Assembly: GCA_029262855.1 (NCBI GenBank)
Contig: JAJCYP010000110.1
Location: forward strand, 37,273-101,272
Length of the DNA: 64,000 nt
Reading direction: 5' to 3'
Source of the DNA: Bacteroidota bacterium
Lineage (GTDB): Bacteria > Bacteroidota > Rhodothermia > Rhodothermales > UBA10348
The position numbers and the translations under genes were made by a program. Below, in pieces: positions 9,467 through 18,211 of this stretch (position 1 is its first letter; each line of letters opens with the position of its first letter). The notes beneath the pieces are model-generated. The model worked only from the letters and a program-made list of their open reading frames with translations, made no database searches and had not been told where the DNA came from.

Positions 9467-10690
9467 ATGCCCATTCGCTCGATCATATTGCTGCTCGCGA
9501 CCGTCGTAATTCCAGGGCTGGCGCTGGCTGCGGTTGGTGCTGTGCTGGTGCGACAACACGGTGAACTTGGCGAGCGTCGGATGGAAGACCAGGCCCGTCT
9601 CGCAGCGCGTGAGGCGGCAGACTCACTCCAAGCGCTTCTCGCGTCTCGGGCCCATGCAGTAGATCCAGAATCAAGCCAGCGGTACCCCGCTTCAAATGGC
9701 GTCTTAAACCTCGGGAGGATTGCTGATGGCGAATACCGCCTCCCCTTCCCACCGATTTCCTCCACCTTCAGGGAGCAGGCATTCCAAAGAACGCTGAACA
9801 GGCTTCGAGAGGGCGGCACGGCAAGAGAGTATCGGGAGGCTTCCGGACGCGCCCGGCACCCTGACCAAAAGGCCTTTCTGGAGATTGGCGAGGCGGCCGA
9901 GCGGGGAGAAGCCACGGAGGCAGCGCTTGCACAGGTGTCGTCCGGCACCAGATTCGTGGACGAATACGGGATCCCTCTGTCGCTCTGGGCTATGGAGGCA
10001 ACGGACCGGCGCGATACCACGTTTTCCTCGGAGGAGTGGCTGACCTTCAGCGCGATCGCCTACGCGCGGGATCTGGGTGTCGATGGCTTCGCCGCCGGCG
10101 AGCACGAACTGCTCGCGCACGTTCGCAATCGCTTCGAGGGCATTGAGGCTTGGCGCCTCAGCCCGGACTCAACCTGGATGATCCGCCGCATTGATGACGC
10201 CTTCGTTGGAATTCGCATCGATTCGGCGCGCGCCATCGCATCGAGCATCCGGGGTATCGATTCGGTTGCCATAACGTCGGGCGCCCAGACGTACACGCTG
10301 GCACCAACCTTCCCCTACCTGCACGCCTCCATTGCAACAGACGCAGCCGCGACATCATCGCTCCTCTGGATGATTGCCCTCGGGCTCGTAGCGCTTGTCA
10401 TGGCGTTCGGCGCCCTCAATCTGTTTCGAGACGCGCGCCGCGAACGACGTCTCGCCCAACTCCGCGCGGGGTTCGTTTCATCCGTCAGCCACGAGGTGCG
10501 AACCCCGCTCGCGGGCATTCGACTCCTGACAGACAGCATGCTGGCCTATGGTCCGGGGTCCGACATGGAATGGCGAACGGACCTGGAAACAATCTCCTAC
10601 GAAACGGATCGGCTCACCAGGATGCTGGATAATGTTCTGCGTGCATCCAGGATCGAACGCGGAGCGGATCGCTCATGGGCATCCACATGA
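9467..10690 (+). pseudogene. Sensor histidine kinase, truncated after the HisKA (H-box) region; no ATPase domain
   Basis: Signal/TM segments, then GFVSSVSHEVRTPLAGIRLLTDSML...RLTRMLDNVLRASRIERG; ends without N/G boxes. Confidence 0.75.
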
Positions 10691-11190
10691 AGACTGGGGT
10701 TGCTGACTCCGTCTGGTGTGTCGAAGATTCGCCGGGCCCCCGCTACTTCTCGCATACCCTTTCTCCGGACCAATCTCAGATACTGATCGAGCGCGGACAC
10801 AACTGGGGCGGTAATGATGTGACGAACGTGAGACTGGAGCTTCTGGAAATTGCCGACGGAACCGTTCGCATCATTCTCGATCAGCAGACACCGGGAGCAA
10901 ACGGCGGGTACTTAGGCTGGGCAAGCTGGATCGGCAATGACGCGCTCCTGGTAGCAGAACGCTCCAGGTCAAACATCAACGACACCATCAGTCTAAGCGT
11001 CCTGGATCTGGCGTCAGGAGAGCGCCGCCCCGTTCTTGAGCGTTTCGTGGATATGTTCACCCCAAGGGAGGTCTCGGTCAGTGACGACCGACGTTACCTA
11101 CTAGCGGTTGGCGCACCCCGCAAGATCGGGGAGGACACGCGCCTGGCAACCATCATTCATCGGGCGGTCGAAGCGCGCGCCGACCAGTAG
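10675..11190 (+). pseudogene. C-terminal fragment of a beta-propeller/WD40-like protein
   Basis: Repeat-like 'HTLSPDQSQILIERG...SVSDDRRYLLAVGAP'; no plausible N-terminal domain. Confidence 0.45.
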
Positions 11191-11408
11191 CGGCTGGACG
11201 GGGACCAGGCTACTCTCGGCTGTCCGCGGCGGCATGAGTTGGCGTTCGAGAGGACGCTTACAGTCCAGCGATGGGGCTCACAGCTAGGGATCCGTTCCCG
11301 AAGGGGTTCCCGAAATACCGTCTAAACCTACCCTGATCTACCCCGATCTGCACACCCTAATCGGCCAATACGGCTATTCTGGACCGTTTTCGCCCCCATC
11401 ACCATTTT

Positions 11409-11453
11409 CTCGTAATGAGCAGGTCAGCGGTTCGAGTCCGCTCATTGACTCCA
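11409..11453 (+). repeat. Duplicated 3' end of tRNA-Thr (att-like direct repeat)
   Basis: 44/45 identical to 8265-8309 (single difference at 11448), both ending in CCA. Confidence 0.93.
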
Positions 11454-11455
11454 GG

Positions 11456-11490
11456 CGCCCCAACGACCTATATGGTTGTTAGGGCGTTTC
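11456..11490 (+). terminator. Rho-independent-like terminator after the tRNA fragment
   Basis: CGCCCcAAC...GTTaGGGCG stem followed by TTTC. Confidence 0.6.
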
Positions 11491-11562
11491 GTGTTGGGTT
11501 TGCACAGCGTCGCCCCACTACGCCCCCCGCCAGGAGAAAGATGCCCAGCGGAACCCGCCTGT

Positions 11563-11793
11563 ATGGGATCCGGTTTCTTACCCGTGTCCAATGCTCACAA
11601 GTCTCCGTCCCCGCCCAATCGCTCCATTGAGCGTGTTGTGAACAAAGCCGAGAGCTTCGAGGCGGCCGACAGGTGGGATCGTGAACAGCACCTTTCGCTA
11701 TCGCCTCAAGAGCGGATGAGCGCGGCTCGAATCCTGAAAATGAGAGCCTTCCCCGCGGATGCTCCGGATGTTCGGAAATGCCACGGCAGATAG
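11563..11793 (+). CDS. Small partner protein of nucleotidyltransferase (antitoxin-like)
   Basis: ESFEAADRWDREQHLSLSPQERMSAARILKM resembles the small ORF at 17963-18178; overlaps the NTase start by 16 nt; exact start uncertain. Confidence 0.55.
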   Translation: MGSGFLPVSNAHKSPSPPNRSIERVVNKAESFEAADRWDREQHLSLSPQERMSAARILKMRAFPADAPDVRKCHGR

Positions 11794-12266
11794 CGGCCTC
11801 GCACTTCTCGCCGGATACGGCGGACTTCATACGCCTGCTCCAGAAGCACAGCGTGCGTTATCTCATCGTCGGAGGAGAGGCAGTTATCTATTACGGCTAC
11901 GTCCGCCTGACCGGAGATGTTGACTTCTTCTACGATCTGGCGCCGGAAAACACGGAGGGTCTCTTTGTTGCCCTGGCTGAGTTCTGGGGTGGAGACATTC
12001 CGGGCGTCAGGACGGCAAGTGACCTCAGCCGTCATGATCAGGTCTTGCAATTCGGTCGTCCACCGAATCGGATCGATCTGCTGACCAGGATATCCGGCAT
12101 CTCCTTCGCTGATGCTTGGAGCGGTCGAGAGCGTGTCGAACTGGTTCTGGAAGGTGATGAGCGAGTCCCGATGCAGTATATCGGGCTCCCGCAACTCCTG
12201 GTGAACAAGCGGGCGAGCGGAAGGCCGAAAGACCTCGATGACCTGAGCTTCCTCAGCGGGTCGTGA
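11778..12266 (+). CDS. Nucleotidyltransferase-fold protein (toxin-like, DUF6036/AbiEii-type fold)
   Basis: YLIVGGEAVIYYGYVRLTGDVDFFYD NTase motif. Confidence 0.8.
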   Translation: MPRQIAASHFSPDTADFIRLLQKHSVRYLIVGGEAVIYYGYVRLTGDVDFFYDLAPENTEGLFVALAEFWGGDIPGVRTASDLSRHDQVLQFGRPPNRIDLLTRISGISFADAWSGRERVELVLEGDERVPMQYIGLPQLLVNKRASGRPKDLDDLSFLSGS

Positions 12267-12315
12267 GGCGTGGCGTGAGTACGGAGCGGGCGGCTTGATC
12301 GTGCAGAGGTGACCC

Positions 12316-12555
12316 TTATTTCGTCCACTGCCTGCCACACGAGCCCGGAAACGGTAGTCTCCCGGTCAGCATCTCACACAGCACCGCGCCCAGGCTCCAT
12401 AGGTCCGTCCTGTGGTCCACCTCTTCGCCGCGTGCCTGCTCCGGGCTCATGTACGCAATGGTGCCAACCGTGGACCCCATCTGCGTCAGTTTCGTGGAGG
12501 CGTCCTTCTTGGCGAGCCCGAAGTCGAGCACCGGGGCGGCTCGAGGCCCGTTGCC
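12316..12555 (-). pseudogene. Serine/threonine protein kinase fragment (DFG to subdomain IX)
   Basis: [61 protein letters not shown]; lacks the N-lobe and catalytic loop. Confidence 0.8.
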
Positions 12556-13749
12556 TCAGTTCGGCTCTGATAGCCGCTCTGCCACGAAGTAGAACAACTC
12601 GGTCCAGTCGGCGTCGCCCCAGTCCCCGCGGTCGGGACCATCCCGGACGAAGACCACGTCGTGTTGCGGCGATACGCAGATGAATTGGCCGAACCGGCCG
12701 ATTCCACAATAGTCGGGTCGCCCAGTAGGGCGGGGTATGACCCACCAACCGTTTCGATACCACCAGCGTTGTCCATCGAACGACTCTACCTCCATGGTGT
12801 CTCTGAGAACGGTTGAATCCCAAACCCAAGCTTCCTCGAGAATCTGCCGGGTCCCGTTTGGTGCCCGCCCATCGTTCAGGTAAAGCATCCCAAATCTGGC
12901 CAGGTCTCGGGCCGTCGCGTGGAAGCCGCTTTCCATCCGCTCAAAGCCCAGATCGTCGGTCGACCAGCCTGCCGCGGAAGCGGCTCCCATCGGTTTCCAG
13001 AGCTCCCGCTCGAGGAGTGCGGAAGGCGTGAGCCCGGTAGCTCGCCGGAGAATCAGTCCGAGGAGTGGAGGGTTGTAGTGGTTGTACTCAAACGTGCCTG
13101 GCGCCATCTCAATCTCTGAGCGTTCCAGGAGGAGCGACTCGAGGTCCGGGAAGTAGTATGCCAAGGGGTCGTCGGCCGTCACGAACGGGAACTGTACGCC
13201 CGACTCGTACCGGACACCAGAACGCATGTCCAAGAGGTGCTCCACGGTGATGTCTGCGAAGCGCTCATCGCGCGCCTCGAGTTCCGGGAGAAAGCGTGTG
13301 ATTGGGTCTTCCGGCGCGAGCACACCGTCGCGAACGGCCAGGCCGACAAGGGCTGAGGTTATCGCCTTCGATACCGAGAACGAGTTCTGAAGCGACTCCC
13401 GGGTGTCTCCTTCCCCATACCGCTCGACAACAAGACTGCCCGCATGGACGACCAGAAATGCCGTCGTACGGGTTTCGCGGATCAACGTATCCAGACTACT
13501 TACGTCCGGGTGCTGCTCGATGACGCCCACCGCTCTCGGATCGGCTGTCGACGGCAGGGGTCCGGGCTCCTCGGCGGGGGCGATGCGGCTGGCTGGGAAT
13601 CGGTGAATGTCGTCGTAGTCGGCATCCTGAAAAGCGAGTACCCGATAGATATACGTGAGCGGGTAGTTCCGATTGAGCCAAAGCAGCCCCAGGAGCAGGA
13701 GCGGCAAGGTCACAACCAAGACTTTCCACCGGGCGGAGAGGTCACTCAT
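12556..13749 (-). CDS. Serine hydrolase, beta-lactamase/class C family
   Basis: NSFSVSKAITSALVG (SxxK), EYNHYNPPLLG, N-terminal TM. Confidence 0.88.
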   Translation of the reverse strand: MSDLSARWKVLVVTLPLLLLGLLWLNRNYPLTYIYRVLAFQDADYDDIHRFPASRIAPAEEPGPLPSTADPRAVGVIEQHPDVSSLDTLIRETRTTAFLVVHAGSLVVERYGEGDTRESLQNSFSVSKAITSALVGLAVRDGVLAPEDPITRFLPELEARDERFADITVEHLLDMRSGVRYESGVQFPFVTADDPLAYYFPDLESLLLERSEIEMAPGTFEYNHYNPPLLGLILRRATGLTPSALLERELWKPMGAASAAGWSTDDLGFERMESGFHATARDLARFGMLYLNDGRAPNGTRQILEEAWVWDSTVLRDTMEVESFDGQRWWYRNGWWVIPRPTGRPDYCGIGRFGQFICVSPQHDVVFVRDGPDRGDWGDADWTELFYFVAERLSEPN

Positions 13750-14501
13750 CGTCGCGTCCCGAGGCGAAGATCTGCGTCTCCGACCATGACGGAGACCTTG
13801 ATTCGATCACGACCGCTACCACGTATCGAAACGCGGCTGCCAGGACCCGGAGGGTTGGGGTAATCGATTCGGCTTCCGTCCAACCAAAGGTCGGTGTCGC
13901 CCACCCTTGAACGAAGATCGACCTCGCCGTGCGAGTCGGTGCGTGTGTTGACCTCGACATTGCCGACGGTAACGTCTGCGTCTATGGCTCCCCGGGGAAC
14001 GTCGACCTTCAGGTCACCTGTCCCGAGTTTCACGCCGACTCCGCCCGCCACGCCAACGATGGCGATGCGTGCCGCGGCCATCCGCACCTCTACGGCCAGG
14101 CGGGCAGGTACAACAACGGTCCAGGTCTCGGTGACCTCCTCACGCCCTCGTCCTCCCGAGAGCTCAACCTGAAGCCGCCCGCCGCGCATGGAGGTCTCCA
14201 GTCGTGCATCCTCCACGTAAGCATCGCCGCGGGACGAACTGCGCATGAGGCCCTTCCTCTTGGACTTGATGTGCACCCGGATGCGAATGTGTTCTGTGTC
14301 ACCGACTTCGATGGCCACTTCGCCGTCGTGCCCGATCAGTCGAACGATTTCGACACCCGCGGCTGGTACATCGGCTGACAGTTCGCGATCCAGCGATGCT
14401 CGGCCGGTATTGGAGGCAGCCGCCAACGCGGGTGGTGGGGTGAAGGCCAGGACAAGCGCCGCGATCGTGGCAACTAGCATGGCGTGGGGTGAAGAGCGCA
14501 T
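13746..14501 (-). CDS. DUF4097-like secreted protein
   Basis: Signal peptide; repetitive beta-solenoid-like 'GDLKVDVPRGAIDADVTVGNVEVNTRTDSHGEVDLRSRVGDTDL'; 4-nt overlap with the downstream hydrolase. Confidence 0.6.
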   Translation of the reverse strand: MRSSPHAMLVATIAALVLAFTPPPALAAASNTGRASLDRELSADVPAAGVEIVRLIGHDGEVAIEVGDTEHIRIRVHIKSKRKGLMRSSSRGDAYVEDARLETSMRGGRLQVELSGGRGREEVTETWTVVVPARLAVEVRMAAARIAIVGVAGGVGVKLGTGDLKVDVPRGAIDADVTVGNVEVNTRTDSHGEVDLRSRVGDTDLWLDGSRIDYPNPPGPGSRVSIRGSGRDRIKVSVMVGDADLRLGTRR

Positions 14502-14610
14502 TATTCCCTCGGGAGTCTTGTTCGACGGCGATGTTAGGGCGTCCTGATGCCCAGATCGGCCGGATTGATAAATCCGTCAGTCGACTCTATCCAGTCGGTA
14601 GTCGCTACTC

Positions 14611-15750
14611 TCAGGAGTTGGAGGGGGCGGAACGGGAGCGCTGCTGGTATTGCGAGGGCGTGATGCCGGTCACGGCCTTGAATGCGGTATTGAAGGACGA
14701 CAGGGAGTTGAAGCCAACCTCCTGCGCGATCGCCGCGATGGTGAAGTGCTCCAAGGCCGGGTCTTCCAGCTGTTGCATCGCGTCCTCTACCCGGTATCCG
14801 TTGACGAACCGGGAGAAGTTCTTTCCGAGGTGTCCGTTTAGCAGCTGTGAAAGGAGGTGGGGTGACACGCCGATAGATCGGGCCAGGACCGGAAGGGTCA
14901 GGCTACCGTCCCGATATGGTTTGTCCTCGGCCATTACGGACTTGAGGCGCCGGACGTGTGCCTCGGCGTTCCCCGGATCTAAAGTCGAGCTGGCATACTT
15001 GGGTAATGCCAGCTCTTCCCCCGACAGAACATTTGGATGCCTTACCACCACGTAGCCCGCCGCAAGGAGGAACAGACTAATCGCCGCAAACTGCACGACG
15101 TCAGAGACGGATATGACCTCGAATGCAAAAATGAGATCATAGACCTCGAACACCCACAAGACCGCAAAGCCACTGGTCAGGCCAAGCATCAGTCGTTGCC
15201 TTCGGAGTCCAGCGGCCGTCGAGGCTCCCCCAACTCTGGCTAGTGTATGCCGATTGGCCTGCAGGACGCCTGATAAGATGATCAGGTACGCCAGATAATG
15301 CACCGCGACCAAGCTCCCGATCACATACGACTCGGTCGAAGCCCCAAGGAAGAGCCCAATCAAGGCGTCCATCTTGATGTCGGCCGCTTGTGCCAGTTGA
15401 GGGACGAAATAAACCTGGCAAATCGCGTAGGGAAGGAGGTGCAGGAGGTCCAGTTTTCCGACTCGGAAGCCCGGTCGAGTCAGCGCCCTGAAATAGAAGA
15501 GGAGGAGGGGACCATACAGGAATGGGATGGCCGCCGTCACCTGGAAGAGGTGGGGCAAGACCAGGATGTACCGAGAGTGGAACAGCACGCCATAGGCCAT
15601 CTCGAGTGAGACCACCAGGAGGAAGATGCCAAAAACCCGATTGGCTGTCGGGTTGCCTCGCTTGAGCGAGAGCAAGGCTAGAGACAGCAGCAGGGCCTGG
15701 GTCAGCCCCACAGAGATCAGGACGACCAGAAAGTCAATGTTGGTTTCCAT
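14611..15750 (-). CDS. AraC-family regulator with N-terminal multi-TM domain
   Basis: C-terminal AraC HTH 'HFTIAAIAQEVGFNSLSSFNTAFKAVTGITPSQYQQR'; hydrophobic N-terminus. Confidence 0.9.
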   Translation of the reverse strand: METNIDFLVVLISVGLTQALLLSLALLSLKRGNPTANRVFGIFLLVVSLEMAYGVLFHSRYILVLPHLFQVTAAIPFLYGPLLLFYFRALTRPGFRVGKLDLLHLLPYAICQVYFVPQLAQAADIKMDALIGLFLGASTESYVIGSLVAVHYLAYLIILSGVLQANRHTLARVGGASTAAGLRRQRLMLGLTSGFAVLWVFEVYDLIFAFEVISVSDVVQFAAISLFLLAAGYVVVRHPNVLSGEELALPKYASSTLDPGNAEAHVRRLKSVMAEDKPYRDGSLTLPVLARSIGVSPHLLSQLLNGHLGKNFSRFVNGYRVEDAMQQLEDPALEHFTIAAIAQEVGFNSLSSFNTAFKAVTGITPSQYQQRSRSAPSNS

Positions 15751-15813
15751 CGGGCGCGATCAGAGTGCGGCCTGTGACTCCAAGATAGTATGCACGCAAG
15801 CTGCGGTCTGGCG

Positions 15814-16011
15814 CTATTGCGCCGCAACCAGGTGCGCAAGTTCTTCCAGAGGGATCGCTTGTACGTCGTCCGAAATCGGGTAGGTCTCCGAGCCCGGGTA
15901 GACGACGAAAGAGCGGTCCGGTTGTACGTCCTCCCGGGCGTGGTGGAACCCGCGCCTGGGCCTTGGTGATAGGCTGGGTTTGATCTCTACCGCCCAGGTG
16001 GACCCACCCGT
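15814..16011 (-). pseudogene. C-terminal remnant of an AAA ATPase (DUF4143-type)
   Basis: Minus-strand read STWAVEIKPSLSPRPRRGFHHAREDVQPDRSFVVYPGSETYPISDDVQAIPLEELAHLVAAQ*, with an in-frame stop just upstream and no start. Confidence 0.65.
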
Positions 16012-16053
16012 TTAGCGAGGCTCTCGAGTCCGGTCGCGCAGGAGGCCTCCTCC

Positions 16054-16093
16054 AAACGCCCCAACGACACTATCGGGCGTTGGGGCGTTTCTT
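16054..16093 (+). terminator. Strong terminator hairpin
   Basis: Perfect 13-bp stem AAACGCCCCAACG/CGTTGGGGCGTTT followed by CTT. Confidence 0.75.
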
Positions 16094-16174
16094 GGCTTAA
16101 GGGACTAACCACCCGGCGCAACGTGCGCGACAGGGATTCCGTTACGCCCGGCCTCGCGTGCTGTCTATATTTAG

Positions 16175-16324
16175 ATGGTGGACCCGAAAGAACAGTGGGC
16201 GATGAAGCTCCGGGGCTACGAACTCGCGGAGGAGTATCGGGTCAGGGACCTGCGCAACCTAGGCCGCGAGGACTGGCTGGGTCAGATGCACCGCGTGCAC
16301 GGAGTCCGGGAGCCGAATGTCTGA
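16175..16324 (+). CDS. Small partner protein (49 aa) of nucleotidyltransferase
   Basis: MVDPKEQWAMKLRGYELAEEYRVRDLRNLGREDWLGQMHRVHGVREPNV*; below the ORF-track length cutoff; 21 nt upstream of the NTase. Confidence 0.5.
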   Translation: MVDPKEQWAMKLRGYELAEEYRVRDLRNLGREDWLGQMHRVHGVREPNV

Positions 16325-16345
16325 CTGTTTCAGTCCGCTCTGAGC

Positions 16346-16877
16346 GTGCAGCGAGCCCTGAAGAAAGGAGGGCTCGAGTTCTGCTTCATAGGCGGATTGG
16401 CTCTGCAGCGCTGGGGTGAGGTAAGGCACACCGACGACATCGATCTGGCTGTCTGGTGTCCTCTGGGGCAGGAGCGGCGGGTGGTTGAGGTCCTGGGTCG
16501 GACGATCACCTCGCTCGAGGAAGACGCCTGGGGTATGGCCAAGGTCGCCCGCATGTACCTGGGCCGATCCGAGGCAGGGCAAGGGGTGGACGCTTCACTC
16601 GCGTTCCTGCCGAACGAGCGTCGGATGCTGGACCGCGCCGTCGATGTCGACGTCGGCCTCGAGATGCCCCTGCACTGCTGCTCGGCCGAAGACGACTATC
16701 CTCAAGACCGTCGCCGGCCGTGGGCAGGACTGGGTGGATCTCAAGCGCATCACCCAGCGAAGTGGACGCGCGATGGACTGGGAACTGGTCTTGCGCGAAC
16801 TGGAGCCACTACTCGAAATGACCGGGCAACCGGAGTCCATGGATCGGCTGCGAGGAATCGTCGAGATCGAGCGGTAG
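16346..16877 (+). pseudogene. Nucleotidyltransferase-fold protein disrupted by a frameshift near 16690-16700
   Basis: Frame 2: FCFIGGLALQRWGEVRHTDDIDLAVW...HCCSAEDD; continues in frame 3: TILKTVAGRGQDWVDLKRITQRSGRAMDWELVLRELEPLLE*. Confidence 0.8.
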
Positions 16878-16901
16878 CCGTCCAGCCCGTCGACGTCCAG
16901 A

Positions 16902-17118
16902 ACATCGTGCCTTCCCGGTGGAAGTTGCCTTCCCAGAGAACGAAGAGCATCGCACCTTTGACCACGAACCGGTCGCGGTGCGGCGATCGACTGAGTCGGT
17001 AGAGGAAGCGCTCCAGCACGTAGCGCGTGAGAAGGGTCTGGAAGTCCTCTCCTTCTGCTCGCGCTCTGTTGAGGAGTCGCTGGTGCACTGATGCCGCCTT
17101 ATTGGACAACGAACTCAC
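16902..17118 (-). pseudogene. AbiEii-type nucleotidyltransferase toxin, N-terminal remnant
   Basis: NKAASVHQRLLNRARAEGEDFQTLLTRYVLERFLYRLSRSPHRDRFVVKGAMLFVLWEG is the AbiEii N-terminal pattern; the expected DLDLLG motif and the rest are missing. Confidence 0.8.
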
Positions 17119-17591
17119 GCGACAGCTTCAAGGTATGGGCGCATTACGTTGGAGACCCGGCAGAGCTTCGCGCTGCGCCAGAGGAGGTCAGTGTCGAAGC
17201 GGCTGCTTTGCCGAGAGTCGCGAAGCGCCTCGATGGCTATGTCGAGGCCGACCCGGCTCCGGTACTTGAAGCAGTCGGCCACTGTCTTCGCTGGGCCGAA
17301 TACCTTCACAGGGACCCCTTCGACTTCATGCGTCTCGACGCCCTCCGTGAATGCCGCGCCTGACATGTAGACGATGCGGAGCGAGAGTGTCTCCGACTCG
17401 GGTCGTCGCGCCTTCTGCTCGATAGCGAGCCAGAAGTCAACAGGATCCTGCGTTGTGAGGTCGTGGAAGCGGAGGGCTGAAAGAAGGCAAACGACTCCGT
17501 GAGGGACGCGGCGGGCAACCTCAGCCAGCGTGCGGTGCTCGGTCACTTCCGCGTCTTCAGCTTGGCGGCTGCGGTTTGGGCAAATGCTCAA
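17115..17591 (-). pseudogene. AbiEi-type antitoxin, C-terminal domain; N-terminal HTH missing
   Basis: TEHRTLAEVARRVPHGVVCLLSALRFHDLTTQDPVDFWLAIEQKARRPE...GPAKTVADCFKYRSRVGLDIAIEALRDS...CRVSNVMRPYLEA; 4-nt overlap with the AbiEii remnant. Confidence 0.85.
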
Positions 17592-18024
17592 GGTCGTTCA
17601 GGTCCTTGAGACGTCCGGTGCTGGCCTTGTTCGTCCGTAAACAGGCCAAGCCGATTATTTCTGCTTGTACGCCGGCAAAATCAGCGCCCACCCGATCACG
17701 ATAACAATCCGCGAACGTGACGCCAGGGATACGCGTCATGAACTCAACCCTCATGGGCGGATAGCCCAGACGCACGACTCGGTCAGGGTGCGCGAAGTCG
17801 GAGGGTTTGAGGGTCTCCATATCAAACCCGAATTCGGCGACGGCCGCATGGACCCGATCGGGGTTGGCGCCCTCGGTGTCTATCCAGATGTCGATGTCGC
17901 CGGTGGCCCGAGGAAACCCATGGTAGGCCACCGCAAACCCACCGATCACTAGATACCGCGCCTCATGAGCGTTCAATAATTTCAAGATGTCGCTGAACGC
18001 TTGCGGTAGCTGGATCGTGTCCAT
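17557..18024 (-). CDS. Nucleotidyltransferase-fold protein (DUF6036-like, toxin-like)
   Basis: YLVIGGFAVAYHGFPRATGDIDIWID. Confidence 0.85.
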   Translation of the reverse strand: MDTIQLPQAFSDILKLLNAHEARYLVIGGFAVAYHGFPRATGDIDIWIDTEGANPDRVHAAVAEFGFDMETLKPSDFAHPDRVVRLGYPPMRVEFMTRIPGVTFADCYRDRVGADFAGVQAEIIGLACLRTNKASTGRLKDLNDLEHLPKPQPPS

Positions 18025-18178
18025 AGTTCATCCGCCGAAGGAATTCGAGGCTTAGGAGACGTTCGGAAGGACTCTTGGAAAACCAATAGCGACGATCTTC
18101 TGCCTCTGCTTCTTTGAACGTCGTGACAGAAATCGAGCTTTTGTCCATCTCCTCTGGGGCTGACTGCTGTGTGTGCAA
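17963..18178 (-). CDS. Small partner protein of nucleotidyltransferase
   Basis: TFKEAEAEDRRYWFSKSPSERLLSLEFLRRMNYG; overlaps the NTase start by 62 nt, co-directional. Confidence 0.7.
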   Translation of the reverse strand: MHTQQSAPEEMDKSSISVTTFKEAEAEDRRYWFSKSPSERLLSLEFLRRMNYGHDPATASVQRHLEIIERS

Positions 18179-18211
18179 CGACTCAATGGGCGATGCGGTC
18201 CTGATGGACAG

